Source: Actinomadura sp. 6K520
GTDB taxonomy: Bacteria; Actinomycetota; Actinomycetes; Streptosporangiales; Streptosporangiaceae
Direction of reading: 5' to 3'
Length of the DNA: 64,000 bases
Assembly (NCBI RefSeq): GCF_004349245.1
Contig: NZ_SMLC01000006.1
Location: 1-64,000, forward strand
The stretch's first letter is position 1; every line of letters begins with the position of its first letter. Position numbers and translations under genes: made by a program. Below are positions 1-9,473 of the stretch, piece after piece. The notes below the pieces were generated by a model. That model saw only the letters and a program-made list of their open reading frames with translations. It was not told the DNA's origin and ran no database searches.

Positions 1-128
1 ACCAGGCACGGGACGAAGTCGTCCATGCCCCACTGGCCGGTGACCAGCCGCACGAACCGCCGCACCTCCGCGACGACCGCAAGGTCCTGCTTCACCACCA
101 TCTCGTTCTCCGTCGCCGCCTGCCCCAT
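1..128 (-). CDS. RsbW-like ATP-binding regulator, N-terminal part only (cut by window edge)
   Basis: The 42 or so visible codons begin at an ATG read on the minus strand and match the first residues of the complete copy at 53320-53718, base for base. That copy is an HATPase_c (anti-sigma/RsbW-type) protein. The N box and G box that would confirm the fold lie outside the window here. It is divergent from the XRE gene to its right, the usual layout of actinobacterial WhiJ-like modules. Whether the gene is intact beyond the edge cannot be told. Confidence 0.75.
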   Translation of the reverse strand, partial: MGQAATENEMVVKQDLAVVAEVRRFVRLVTGQWGMDDFVPCL

Positions 129-141
129 GACCTCTCCTCAC

Positions 142-165
142 TATGTGTGTCCTTCAGCACACATA
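142..165. promoter_or_regulatory. Inverted-repeat operator candidate in divergent promoter
   Basis: TATGTGTG (142-149) and CACACATA (158-165) form a perfect 8-bp inverted repeat with an 8-nt centre, between the divergent ATPase and XRE genes. The same element stands at 53732-53755 in the second module. A further TATGTG half site lies at about 230. A binding site for the neighbouring WhiJ-like XRE regulator is the natural inference. Confidence 0.5.
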
Positions 166-263
166 CAGCCACTTCGGAGCTAGGATTCGCATGCACTCCT
201 TAAGTGGATTGCAACGGCACGGAGAGAGATGTATGTGCAAGTTACCGAGAGAGGTAAGTCGCC

Positions 264-1064
264 ATGGCCGTACGGCGTCAGCGTCCCGATGACTCCCCCG
301 CCCTCGTCGCGTTCGGCCGCCAGATGCGACGGCTGCGGGAGGCCAAGGACATCAAGCAGGAGACGATCGCCCACCTGACGAAAGTCAGCCCCGCCCAAGT
401 GAGCCGGATCGAGGGCGGCAAGAAGCGCGCCACGCGAACCTTCGTGGAACTCGTGGACGACTACCTAGAGGCAAGCGGCTCGCTCATCAGCCTGTGGGAG
501 GACCTCAACAAGGACGGCCACCCGGTCCCGATCTGGTTCAACTGGCCGCAAACAGAATCCGAAGCCACGGAGCTCGTCACCTGGGAACACACCATCGTCC
601 CTGGTCTGCTCCAGACTCCGGCCTACGCCCGTACATTCCTCACCTCGGACGAAGCCGTGGAAGCCCGCTTGGCTCGCCAGACCATCCTCACCCGCGAGGA
701 CGCGCCCCCCACGGTGCTGACCGCGCTCCTGAGCGAGAAGGTGCTCGACTACCTGGTGGGGTCGCCCGAAGTGATGCGCGAGCAGTTCGAGCACCTGCTC
801 GCGCTCAGCGAACTACCCAACATCACCATCCAGATCGTCCGAAACAATGGGCGTCCGGCGGGCACAGGCGGCGCCTTCGTGGTGGCTACCATGGATGACC
901 GGAGCGAGGTCGCCTACATGGAGACGACGGTACGAGGCATCACGACCGACAACCCCTCGGACCTCGCCAAACTCTCCGAATCGCTCCGAGAGCTGCGAGC
1001 GAGGGCGCTCCCCGAAGACATGTCCCGGGACATGATCAGAGAGGCATTGGAGAAATGGACCTGA
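264..1064 (+). CDS. XRE-family regulator with DUF5753 (WhiJ-like)
   Basis: A 266-residue regulator. Residues about 15-70 hold a helix-turn-helix (FGRQMRRLREAKDIKQET... VSPAQVSRIEGGKKR), and the rest is the DUF5753 effector region (WEHTIVPGLLQTPAYAR, SEKVL, ITIQIV). In Streptomyces, WhiJ-type proteins of this architecture control development and specialised metabolism and work with a DUF397 partner. The DUF397 gene follows with a 10-bp overlap, so the two are translationally coupled. The regulator is highly similar to 53855-54664. Start chosen at the ATG after a purine-rich GAGAGAGG sequence. Confidence 0.92.
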   Translation: MAVRRQRPDDSPALVAFGRQMRRLREAKDIKQETIAHLTKVSPAQVSRIEGGKKRATRTFVELVDDYLEASGSLISLWEDLNKDGHPVPIWFNWPQTESEATELVTWEHTIVPGLLQTPAYARTFLTSDEAVEARLARQTILTREDAPPTVLTALLSEKVLDYLVGSPEVMREQFEHLLALSELPNITIQIVRNNGRPAGTGGAFVVATMDDRSEVAYMETTVRGITTDNPSDLAKLSESLRELRARALPEDMSRDMIREALEKWT

Positions 1065-1246
1065 GCAACGCCACCTGGCGCAAGGCAAGCCGCAGCGGTG
1101 AGAACGGCGGCAACTGCGTCGAGCTGGCGGACGTGTCCGGTGCGGTGGTGGCGGTGCGCGACAGCAAGGACCCGGACGGTCCCGTCCTCCTGCTGACCCG
1201 TGCGGCCCTGCGCACCGCCGTCCAGTCCGCCGCCGACACCCACTGA
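1055..1246 (+). CDS. DUF397 small protein, partner of the XRE regulator
   Basis: A 63-residue DUF397 protein with the family pattern: W-R-K-A/S-S at the start (TWRKASRSGENGGNCVE), then VAVRDSKDPDGPVL. DUF397 proteins are small partners encoded directly after WhiJ-like XRE regulators and are thought to modulate them by protein contact. The start codon lies inside the end of the XRE gene. A close paralogue is at 54655-54840. Confidence 0.92.
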   Translation: MDLSNATWRKASRSGENGGNCVELADVSGAVVAVRDSKDPDGPVLLLTRAALRTAVQSAADTH

Positions 1247-1829
1247 CCACCCCGGCACCGACCAGCCCAGCAGCGGCCCCGACTCGTTGGGGCACCGTGG
1301 GTCGTCCAGCCCCCGGCCTGGATGCCCACCAGCCCAACTCCTCGCACGGGCCGCCCTCTGCGCCCGTCCCCGGGCGCAGACGTCAACCGCATCCCGTCAC
1401 GGCACATCCCTAGAGAAAATCCGCCGCGTTTGCCGACAGGTGGGCTTCATCGAGCGAGGCGGAGCACTGCAGCGGACCGGGGCCCGCCCGAGAGATCACC
1501 TCTGCGTCACTGGGCGGACGGGAGTGACGGCGTGTTGCAGGCACTCGTACGCCGACGGTGCTGCCTGAGCACCAGCGATGTCGTGACGAGTTGCCGACCC
1601 ACCTCAGACCGTCCGAAGGCCGGCGTTCAGTCGCCGGCGGCATCCAGTGGCGTCGGCTTCGTGGCCGTGGAGAGTGCGCTCCAGTACACCGGTGTCGGAA
1701 CCGAGTACGGCTGAGGCGCGCGGGCAGCCGAGAAGGAAGAGCTCCCGGCGTCCCCTGGCATCACGTCACCTGAGGCGACGGGAGTCCACAGCCCGTCCCC
1801 TCCGGAAGGGCGGTCCGAAGGTGATGGCG
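1247..1829. other. Intergenic stretch, nothing recognisable
   Basis: About 580 bases between the DUF397 gene and the convergent HsdS-like gene. Short ORFs exist on both strands but have low-complexity Arg/Ser/Pro-rich products typical of out-of-frame GC-rich DNA. I see no tRNA, repeat array or clear transposon end. A decayed insertion region is possible. Confidence 0.5.
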
Positions 1830-2987
1830 TCAGATGCGTGCTGCGATCGAGGACACGTTCCGCAGCACCCGATCGAGCAATTCCTCCAGCAGCCGATTCT
1901 CCTCAAGGGCCGCACGGGCTCTGTTGTGAAGGGGTTCGACCACTTCCTGGAACCGCCTGCGAACCTCAGGATCGGGCCAGGGCAGTTCCAACCGTGAGAG
2001 CGCGCGCCGGCTGATCTCCCTTTTCTGCCGACCTTGCGCGATCTTAGAAAGCTCCTCACTTCTGGAACGCAGCTCGTGCAGCAGCCACCAGCAGTCCGAG
2101 GGATCGGACGGGCGTACCGCGAGCACTCCCCGACCGGGGGTGGTTGGCGACAAGGTCAGTGCTGCGCGGGCCCCCTCGAGTCGTGACGCGACCAGTACGG
2201 TTCCCGGATCGCAGACGTCCCCCGGCTCGGCACGTGTTTCCCGTCCTCCCTCGATGTAAGGCGGATCCGCACGCAGGACGTCGGCCGGCGCTATCCGGCA
2301 CGTCGCGACACCGCTCACGGCGGCCTGGGGTGGGCCTGGCCGCCCGGTCATGATCGAAGTGATGGCACCGAAGGTGGAAGGTGTCCATGATTGTCGCTGC
2401 CGTCGCGTCAGCATGGCGCGATAAGCGTCGGCCAAGGCGACGGTGTCCGCGGCGATCCGCAGGTTCAGATCCCTCTTGTCCTGGATCAACTCGACAAGTC
2501 GGCTGAGGGTCGCGATTTGTCCGGGGGGAGGGACGACCACCTCCATCGCCCTCAGCCGGTCGAGGCTCAAGGTCGGCTCGACATGCGCCGACACATGCCG
2601 GTCGAACCACGCGCGGGCGACCGGCGTCTGGAACCAAATCTTCAGCCAGCGGGTGATGTGGTGGTCGCGTGCGCGGAGAATGCCGACCGAGCGCGTCGTC
2701 ACCCAGCCGGTATGGCGCAAGTCGATCAGCGCCGCGTCACCCACCCGGCGGACGAGTACCACGACCAGGTCGCCCTCGGCGAGGATGGCACGGCTGTCCC
2801 TGCCGTCCAGCGGTGTGGCAGGGTCCGGGGGGGACGCCCAGATGCGGCCGTCGCGGACGTCACCGGCTCTGATCACCCCCCGGCCGCTGGGGAGTTCGTG
2901 TTCCTGAAGCCCGTAGGTGACCTTCCGGTCCGCTACCTCCTCCACCGTTTTGCGCTGCCAGCCCTCACCATCGAGTGCGCGCATCAC
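1830..2987 (-). CDS. hsdS: Type I restriction specificity subunit (HsdS-like)
   Basis: A 385-residue protein with two half-repeats, each a target-recognition-like segment followed by a long helix (about residues 150-195, LSRLVELIQDKRDLNLRIAADT, and 340-380, VEPLHNRARAALEENRLLEEL), as in HsdS. It would set the DNA target of the methyltransferase encoded just upstream. Its GTGATG start overlaps the stop of the HsdM gene. No HsdR translocase is present nearby, so restriction, if any, must come from another protein or be lost. GC content is visibly lower than in the DISARM-like operon. Confidence 0.8.
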   Translation of the reverse strand: MMRALDGEGWQRKTVEEVADRKVTYGLQEHELPSGRGVIRAGDVRDGRIWASPPDPATPLDGRDSRAILAEGDLVVVLVRRVGDAALIDLRHTGWVTTRSVGILRARDHHITRWLKIWFQTPVARAWFDRHVSAHVEPTLSLDRLRAMEVVVPPPGQIATLSRLVELIQDKRDLNLRIAADTVALADAYRAMLTRRQRQSWTPSTFGAITSIMTGRPGPPQAAVSGVATCRIAPADVLRADPPYIEGGRETRAEPGDVCDPGTVLVASRLEGARAALTLSPTTPGRGVLAVRPSDPSDCWWLLHELRSRSEELSKIAQGRQKREISRRALSRLELPWPDPEVRRRFQEVVEPLHNRARAALEENRLLEELLDRVLRNVSSIAARI

Positions 2988-4348
2988 AGTTCGTCCAAGA
3001 CTTGAAGCAGGTCGGCCTCCAGGGCGCGCGACTCCTCGAACTTCTCCCGGAGTTCGGCAGCAAGCTCGTCGATCCGCCGCTGCTCCAGGGTCTCGTCGAT
3101 GCCGGGCTCATCGGTGTACCTCAGCGGCTGCAGGTCGTATCGCTGATCGGCGATCTCCTCGGCGGTGACGGAACGGCACTGACCGGCCTCGTCACGGTAT
3201 TGCCCATCCACCTCTCGCCACGCCCCGAGTGTCCGCACCACCTGCTCGACCCCTTCCGGGCTGAGGCGACGCTTACGCCTCGGCGCCTGTTCGTACGCCT
3301 TCCGCGCGTTGATGAAAAGGACCTTGCCCCGACGGTCACTGCTGCCCCACTCATCACGGGGACCTTTGTCGGTGTTGAGAAGCCACAGACAGCAGGGGGC
3401 ACGGCTGTGGGCGAACAGGCCCGGTGGCAGGGCAACCACACATTCGACGACGTCCTCCTGGACGAGCCGTCCGCGCACTCGCTGCTCCACCTGTCGTGCC
3501 CCGGTCGCGGCCCCCTCCGCCATCAGGATCGCCGCTCTACCTCGAGGAGCGAGCGCGTGGACGATGTGGAGGACCCACGCCAGGTTCGCATTGTCTTGAG
3601 GGGGCGCCGCCTCGTCGGACCACCTCGGATCGTCCGTGCGCGGGTCGGCACGCCACGGGCCGTTGAACGGCGGATTGGCCAGGACGATGTCATATGAGGA
3701 CTCGGCAGGCCGCGCGAGACTGTCCACCGGCTCGGAAAGCCGCGCGTGGATGCCGCGGACGGCCAGGTTCATCCGCGCCACATGGAGCGCGGAGGGGTGG
3801 ACGTCCTGGCCGATCAGCTTGAGATTCGATGGCCGGCCCGTGCGCTCGGACACGTGGCGGTCGGCGCCGATGAGCAATCCGGCTGAACCGCACACCGGAT
3901 CAAGCACTCGCTGGCCTTCCTGAGGATCAGCCGCTGCCACCATCAACCGCACGACGTCGCTGCGGGTGAAGTAATCCCCGCTTTTCGCGTTCGCCTCGGA
4001 CAGGTCCTGAAAGCACTGGTCCAGGCACTCAACGAGATGGTCGGCTCGGTGGATCGCCTTGACCAGGCGACGTAGCGCGTCGTCGGCCGTTGGAGGAAGA
4101 CGCGACACGAATCCGCGCCCCTCCTCGTCTTGGTACCGGAGCAAGCATTCTCGTACTGAAAGCCCCATCTGCCGCTGGTGCTTATCCGTTCCATCCAGGA
4201 GCCAGTTCCACAAGGAATACTGGTCACCCTGCGGATTATTTCGCGCCTGAGCCCTCAGACTTATGAGTCCGGCCACGACGTGACAGGCTTCATGGAATCC
4301 CAGAACCCCACCCAGGTCACGCACGGGCATTTGAATTTCAGACGGCAT
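2984..4348 (-). CDS. hsdM: N-6 adenine DNA methyltransferase (HsdM-like)
   Basis: About 454 residues. Motif I reads LDPVCGSAG (SAM binding) and motif IV reads NPPF, the gamma-class adenine methylase signature; a C-terminal coiled region (LEQRRIDELAAELREKFEE) fits the HsdS contact helix. I prefer the ATG at 4348, placed well after a GGAGG sequence; a GTG at 4354 sits too close to it. It overlaps hsdS by 4 bases. It is near the usual HsdM length, but its N-terminal region (residues 1-120) differs from the classical HsdM helical domain. Confidence 0.85.
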   Translation of the reverse strand: MPSEIQMPVRDLGGVLGFHEACHVVAGLISLRAQARNNPQGDQYSLWNWLLDGTDKHQRQMGLSVRECLLRYQDEEGRGFVSRLPPTADDALRRLVKAIHRADHLVECLDQCFQDLSEANAKSGDYFTRSDVVRLMVAAADPQEGQRVLDPVCGSAGLLIGADRHVSERTGRPSNLKLIGQDVHPSALHVARMNLAVRGIHARLSEPVDSLARPAESSYDIVLANPPFNGPWRADPRTDDPRWSDEAAPPQDNANLAWVLHIVHALAPRGRAAILMAEGAATGARQVEQRVRGRLVQEDVVECVVALPPGLFAHSRAPCCLWLLNTDKGPRDEWGSSDRRGKVLFINARKAYEQAPRRKRRLSPEGVEQVVRTLGAWREVDGQYRDEAGQCRSVTAEEIADQRYDLQPLRYTDEPGIDETLEQRRIDELAAELREKFEESRALEADLLQVLDEL

Positions 4349-4393
4349 TGCCACTCCTCCTGGCGACCGGGCCGGCCGTCCCCGCGTCCTTGC

Positions 4394-4588
4394 TCACGCG
4401 ATGCCACCTGTTTTCATGAGCAGGACGACCACCGGGACTGCGGCGGCGAAAGCAGCGGCCCCGGCCGCGATGGACCCGATGACCCGACCACCGTCCAGCC
4501 ACTTCAGGAATGCGGCCAGCAGCGCCGCGATCAGCGCCACCAGGATCACCACGACCACGATGAGTACTCGCTCCATCTGCGGCTCCAT
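4394..4588 (-). CDS. Small membrane protein with two predicted TM helices
   Basis: A 60-64 residue protein, starting at 4588 or more likely at the ATG at 4576, which has a GGAG six bases upstream. Two hydrophobic stretches (VLIVVVVILVALIAALLAAF and GSIAAGAAAFAAAVPVVVLL) are separated by a short charged loop (KWLDGGR). It lies 45 bases upstream of hsdM on the same strand. Tiny two-helix proteins are common in defence loci as pore or anchor components, but no family is recognised, so function is open. Confidence 0.55.
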   Translation of the reverse strand: MEPQMERVLIVVVVILVALIAALLAAFLKWLDGGRVIGSIAAGAAAFAAAVPVVVLLMKTGGIA

Positions 4589-4739
4589 CTCTCCTGGGCG
4601 CGCGAAGCCGGAGGACGGTCGCGCGGGTTCCGGTGAGGCGGGCGGTCAGCCCCGCCCGACACGAGAACAGTAGGAGGCTACGGCCGCAACGCACATGAAG
4701 CACGCTGTTTGGGTTTTCTCATAGCGAGAGATCCATGCC

Positions 4740-4940
4740 CACCTGTAGGCATATGTCGGTTTTGGCGAAACGGCGATGCCTCCCACCACCGTCCTCACGG
4801 CCTCCACCAACCGCACCGGCCACTTCGGCTCGCCCACCTGACCAGCCGGCGTCTTCGCGACGACGATCTCCCGCTCAGCGCCCGACCCGATCGGCGCATC
4901 GCGCTCGCGTGGACCCGTAGAGCGCCCACGACCCTCATCC
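4740..4940 (-). pseudogene. GNAT acetyltransferase relic
   Basis: Read on the minus strand, this segment encodes a stretch like VGEPKWPVRLVEA..TVVGG, which matches VGEPEWPVWALEADGTVVGC in the GNAT gene at 59110-59784. DNA similarity is visible over roughly 90 bases (4790-4880 against 59598-59690). Flanking residues do not continue the fold, so only a fragment remains. The rest of the gap (4589-5166) shows nothing recognisable. Confidence 0.5.
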
Positions 4941-5166
4941 ATGCGATCGCCACTCGCACCTCCCGCCCCGGCCACCTGTACCCTGGCGCCCTTCTCTACG
5001 CGAAGGCGCGTTTGTCGATCTCGCCGACCTGCCTGCCTTGCGCGGTCTCGGGCAGGTCCTCGTTTCAAGAACGGGACTGGTGCAGCGGCCCCAGCGAGGA
5101 TTCCGACAGGACGCGCCGCGAGAATTCCCAGGCCGGGATGGTCGACAACCGGGCCACGGTCTTCGC

Positions 5167-7080
5167 TTACGATCGGTCGCTCACTGACACCAGAAGGGCG
5201 TTGAACGCCTCGATAACGACATTTGCTGTGCTGGGCGCAGCCAGCACGGCGGACTCGATCGAGACACGTGCGCTGTAGTCAGCTCTCTTCAATTGCTGAG
5301 CAATATCTGTCCAACCAGGAAGTTGCGACAGGTTACCTGCGAGGTGACGGAGTGTTTGGGAAGAGACGCCATGGTCCCGCAGTTCGGCAAAGTTGATCGA
5401 TAGTATGGATTTCGTGACGCCGATGTAGATGCTCCAGGTCGCCGCCTCGTCAGTGCCGACGCTGAATCGGGCCGTGACGGATGGATACTCACCTTCGCCG
5501 TAATGGTAACCACGGAACGCTGCATGCCGTTCAGCGTGCCTGTACACCGCTAGTAGCGTATGCGCGACCTTGCCGGGGCAGTATCGGTTGATGGCTTGGA
5601 GGAGGCTTTCCTCGTCCCACCCGGGTTTCGCATGCGGTGTGTCATCGCGGCGTTCGCCGGGGGCGGCCGGCGCAGGCCCCAAAGTGCCTGCTTCCACCGG
5701 TGCGGAGTTGTAATCGATCGTCGGCGGTGCGGGGTCACCGAGAGCCTGCTGGATGGCGAGCGCGATCGACTCGAGCCAGGCGATGGTCTCTTCCGCCTCA
5801 TCGGCGGTGATCGGCAGTTTCTGGTCGGGTTGATCGGGGTTGTGATCAGCGGTATGGGCGATGTTGTTCCTGCGTCTTGCGATCTCTCGCATCCTTGCCC
5901 GGACCTCATCGGAGGTCACCGGAGATCTTGGATCCTGATCCGTAAGGATCTCCGCCACCTTCACCCAGAGCTTGACTTCGCTGACGTGCGCGAACCCCTC
6001 TTGTATCTTCTCAGGGCTCTGGAACGTCTTGTACTCGAACTCCCGCTCCAGGTGGGCCCGGAACACCTCGGCCAAGGGCTCGGAGTGGTGATGGATCTTC
6101 TCGAAGAGCGCCACGGGCATGGTCAGCTTGTCGAACTTGGCAGGCCGTGGTGCGCCGGGACGCAGCGCGAGAACGACGCCTCGATCGACGATCTCCCGGG
6201 TGACCCAGTGATCGATCGCGGCGACGGCCTGGCTCCAGGCCGCTCGGTAAAGGTCGGTGACATCGAAGGCGCCAACCTTTAGATGTTCCAGATTCTGCCC
6301 TCCCTGGATAAGTTGGCGTGCATAGCTGATGTTCTGCTGGAACTGGTCGAACGGGGCCGAAGCTTCGGATTCTTCTTCGATATCAGGGAGAGGTGCGGGC
6401 ACCTTCGCGTCCGAGAACATCTTTCGGAAGTCGTCAGCGGTGATCCGCTTTGTGCGATCCGCGCGGCCGGCGTCGTCGAACTTGAGTCCCTCTTGCTGCA
6501 GGACGTCCCGGGGGTCGTCGGTCCGCTCCGGATCCGGCCAGCGGAATCCTGGCGAGATCTTGCCGCTAGCCTGTAGAACCCGGTGCGCACCCTGCGCCCC
6601 CGACTCGGCCATAAAACCACCCACCGACTGGGCCGCCATGCCCACCAGCTCGGCGAGGTCTCCGTAGGTCGTCCAAGATCCGGGCGTCACCTGGGTCAGC
6701 GCCTCACGCACCCGCTTCCAGCGAGGATCGACATAGGTCCTGGTCTCGTTCGCTTGGCGCCGGGCCCGGTATTGGCGCCCCAACTCTCGATAGAGCTCGT
6801 CCCCCGGAAAGTCCTTGAGGGCCTGGATCCCGGTTTGGGTGATCGCCCAACCGTTTCTCTTGGTCATCCAACCGATTGAGGCCGCCTCCCCGGTACGGAA
6901 GCCCAGCTGTGCATGCCAGCGAATCTGCCCGTGCGCGTTGGGTTCCTCATGTTCTGGATCGATGGTGACCCGCGCTGCGACCGCTTCTCGCACCTCGGCG
7001 GGCTTCAGCGGGCGCCCCTCGTCCCGCAGGAGCTCCATGGCCGCGCGGAAGATCGGCGCGATGTGCTCAGCGAAGGACAT
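5167..7080 (-). CDS. Mrr_N / MGMT-like / HEPN multidomain protein
   Basis: A 637-residue protein built from recognisable blocks. Residues 1-110 resemble the Mrr N-terminal winged helix. Residues 120-180 resemble the DNA-binding half of O6-alkylguanine transferase (GSWTTYGDLAELVGM... GAHRVLQASGKISPGFRW), but the PCHR cysteine is replaced (GAHR), as in alkyltransferase-like proteins that bind but do not repair. Residues 250-448 form a helical region with RRNNIAH at 403-409, the R-x4-H motif of HEPN ribonucleases. The last 180 residues are not recognised. Placed upstream of hsdMS on the same strand, it could act as sensor and effector. Domain order is an inference from motif reading. Confidence 0.6.
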   Translation of the reverse strand: MSFAEHIAPIFRAAMELLRDEGRPLKPAEVREAVAARVTIDPEHEEPNAHGQIRWHAQLGFRTGEAASIGWMTKRNGWAITQTGIQALKDFPGDELYRELGRQYRARRQANETRTYVDPRWKRVREALTQVTPGSWTTYGDLAELVGMAAQSVGGFMAESGAQGAHRVLQASGKISPGFRWPDPERTDDPRDVLQQEGLKFDDAGRADRTKRITADDFRKMFSDAKVPAPLPDIEEESEASAPFDQFQQNISYARQLIQGGQNLEHLKVGAFDVTDLYRAAWSQAVAAIDHWVTREIVDRGVVLALRPGAPRPAKFDKLTMPVALFEKIHHHSEPLAEVFRAHLEREFEYKTFQSPEKIQEGFAHVSEVKLWVKVAEILTDQDPRSPVTSDEVRARMREIARRRNNIAHTADHNPDQPDQKLPITADEAEETIAWLESIALAIQQALGDPAPPTIDYNSAPVEAGTLGPAPAAPGERRDDTPHAKPGWDEESLLQAINRYCPGKVAHTLLAVYRHAERHAAFRGYHYGEGEYPSVTARFSVGTDEAATWSIYIGVTKSILSINFAELRDHGVSSQTLRHLAGNLSQLPGWTDIAQQLKRADYSARVSIESAVLAAPSTANVVIEAFNALLVSVSDRS

Positions 7081-7355
7081 CGGGACTCCTTGACGTCGGG
7101 GGGCCGCTCTTCAGCGCATTGACATGAAAGAACACAGGTCCCCGTCCTCGAGGGTTCGGAACGGACGTGACCACGGACTGCTCGACACCTATGTTCGTAC
7201 GTTTTCAGATCGCGCGTGGCAAGGCCACAGAAAAAGTTAACGGCGATGAGCGGGTCCTGTGACGCGGTCCTCAGCGCCAGTACCTGAAACTGACCATCCC
7301 GAAACTGTGCATGGGTGGTGACCGAACCGGTCTGGTCGCCTCTCCTCTGCATCGT

Positions 7356-9473
7356 TCAGTTCAGAGGTTTGTGTAGGAGGCAGCGCTCGCAAGTCTGAGC
7401 GGATGACTCCGGACATACACCGCAGTGGCGGCATATATAGCTTCGTGCGTTGTGCCAGCACGGTACGGCGAGCAGGTCTTGGGAGAACCTGTCGTCCAAC
7501 AGGTCGCCGTGGCCGCCGGGACGGTTGGCCGACGATGGAACGATCAGCACCGAGTAGCGCGCCTGGCACGATAGGCACCGCCGCAACTCCCACACGGTGC
7601 TGCAACTGGAGTTCGAGCAGCGGCAACGGTAGGTGTCATCGTCGCGTACCGTGAAGTTGGCGGCAGGGTTCTCGGGGCGGTGCGAGCAGATCGGGCAATG
7701 GGTCAGCTTGTTGACCTGGTCCACGGCGGCGAGCAGCCCAGCACGAAGCCTGTTGATCTCTTCTTGGTTGTCCCCCTGCCTGCGTGCCGCATCGGCGCGA
7801 GTGCGTAGCCCCGCCAGTACCGCGTCCAAGGGCTCGACCTCGTTGGTGAGAGGCGGCCTGGTCACGAGCAGTTGCCCATCCCGATGGTCAAGCCACCCAA
7901 AACGCCGCGCCAGGGACTCGTCCCCGGCGACCCCGCGAGGTACCCGTGCCGGATACTCCAACATGATCCGTTCGTCCAGCACCCCCCGTAGTGCCCGGGC
8001 AAGCCGGCCCATGCTGCCAAGGTCGGCAGGGCTGACCGGCACCATCATGGGCAGTGCGGCAGTCCCGGCTGCATCGTGTACAGCAATGCGCTGGTCCGGC
8101 GGCATTCGCTCCCGCTCGACCAGCTCACCGGGGTACAGCACTGCGACCTCGGCGCCGCCGCTTCGCCGGAGAGCCTTGAGATGCTGGTCAAGGTGCTCTG
8201 GTTGCCTAGTGAGCGCATGGGGGACGGGGACCACCCGCAGTACCGGATCGTCGTCGAGCAGCAGGGTGAAGGTGTCATCGCGGTTCCAGTCGAGCCGGAC
8301 GTCATGCTTCCTGTAGGTGTAGCGAGGCCCTGGTTCGCCGATCCCCGGGCCCTCCGTGGTGGTCGGAACTACACCGAATTGCTCCAACGAGCGCAGCATG
8401 AGAATCAGGGTGTAGTACGCGAAGTCGCGACACCATGTGGTCAGAGCCTCGGCGAGGTCGTCACGGTCATCCGAGCTCTGACGCGACGCGACCTCCGCGT
8501 CCCAGAGCCTGCGGCAATGCCGGTAGTTGACGTCGTTATCGAAAAGGTTGGTTGGACGCAACCGCGGTGGCCCGGTGTACGGGCCGCGAATCCCCGCACG
8601 CAGTTCGGAGTTGCGGAGCGGGGCCAGGGCTCCTCGCAGTGCCAGCAGTTCCGCTCGCCGCTGCTCGATGCGGTCGGATAGGTCGTCGTGCTGGAGCAGT
8701 TCGGCGATGAACGTATACAGGCGCCGCTTTTGCCGCCAGTCCGGACGCGCCTCGGCCTGCTCCAGCAAGCCCTGCCCTTGTCGGATCATGGAATCGATCG
8801 CGTCGATCTCGGCGATCCTCGCCAGGACGTGTCGCCAGAGGCGGTCGAGAAGGGTGCTCACTACCCGGTTCTCGTAAAGATCGTGGTCGGCAACCTGTAC
8901 AGGTGTCAGCAGTTGGGCGGGTTCCACGCCGTGGAGCCTGCGCGCCTCCCACGTCTCGCTGTGCGCCGCCAGATGCACCACGGTGCGCCAGGTCATCCGT
9001 CGGGCCTTGCTCACCGGCACCAGGACATGCTCGGTGCGCAGCCGTGCGTGTGGGGCGCGGCATACGGCCCGTAGGTAACCGAGTTCCGCACGGAGATGAT
9101 CTTCCAAGCGATGCGGGTGCAGGCGTTGTGACACCCCGTTCACCATGGGGGCGACCTCGCTCCACTCGTTCAGTGGCGCCTTCCTGTCGCGTAGGTCGGC
9201 CACTTTGGCGGCGATGACTGCGATGCTTTCCATGGCGAGCGGCGTCGGGGTCGGGCTGGCCCCGAAGTCGCCCTGCCATCGTTCAGCGCCATGCCGTAGC
9301 TCCCACCCCCTGGCTCCGGCCGCAAGGTACGAACCTGATGCGATGGCCGTCCTGTTAACGGCGTAGCCGCGCCCACCTTGCGGAATCTGGTACCGGCCGA
9401 GCAGGACGGTGCCTTGCGGGACGGTGCACGGGGCACCGGTGACCCGGTCCCAGAGCGTTGGCCGCCCGCTCAT
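7356..9473 (-). CDS. DUF2357-like (McrC-related) protein with C-terminal zinc fingers
   Basis: A 705-residue protein, last gene of the six-gene operon. The middle (LLTPVQVADHDLYENRVV, then long helices, then RPTNLFDNDVNYRHCRRLW) resembles DUF2357, the region paired with McrB-type ATPases and distantly like McrC. The final 120 residues carry many Cys/His pairs (CPICSH, CRCSNSSC, CLSC, CRHCGVCPES, CERC), probably two or three zinc ribbons. The chosen ATG overlaps the stop of the AAA gene, matching tight coupling; an upstream start at 9734 would add 87 residues of low-complexity sequence and is rejected. A PD-(D/E)XK nuclease centre was not located with confidence. Confidence 0.65.
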   Translation of the reverse strand: MSGRPTLWDRVTGAPCTVPQGTVLLGRYQIPQGGRGYAVNRTAIASGSYLAAGARGWELRHGAERWQGDFGASPTPTPLAMESIAVIAAKVADLRDRKAPLNEWSEVAPMVNGVSQRLHPHRLEDHLRAELGYLRAVCRAPHARLRTEHVLVPVSKARRMTWRTVVHLAAHSETWEARRLHGVEPAQLLTPVQVADHDLYENRVVSTLLDRLWRHVLARIAEIDAIDSMIRQGQGLLEQAEARPDWRQKRRLYTFIAELLQHDDLSDRIEQRRAELLALRGALAPLRNSELRAGIRGPYTGPPRLRPTNLFDNDVNYRHCRRLWDAEVASRQSSDDRDDLAEALTTWCRDFAYYTLILMLRSLEQFGVVPTTTEGPGIGEPGPRYTYRKHDVRLDWNRDDTFTLLLDDDPVLRVVPVPHALTRQPEHLDQHLKALRRSGGAEVAVLYPGELVERERMPPDQRIAVHDAAGTAALPMMVPVSPADLGSMGRLARALRGVLDERIMLEYPARVPRGVAGDESLARRFGWLDHRDGQLLVTRPPLTNEVEPLDAVLAGLRTRADAARRQGDNQEEINRLRAGLLAAVDQVNKLTHCPICSHRPENPAANFTVRDDDTYRCRCSNSSCSTVWELRRCLSCQARYSVLIVPSSANRPGGHGDLLDDRFSQDLLAVPCWHNARSYICRHCGVCPESSAQTCERCLLHKPLN

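Larger units (their letters stand above)
1..194. repeat. Direct repeat copy 1 (partner 53591-53785)
   Basis: This sequence equals 53591-53785 except for one single-base indel near position 174. It spans the start of the RsbW-like gene and the divergent promoter up to the XRE gene, then identity stops abruptly. The two XRE and DUF397 genes that follow are clearly paralogous but diverged, so the near identity of this segment suggests recent gene conversion or strong constraint on the promoter. Confidence 0.95.
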
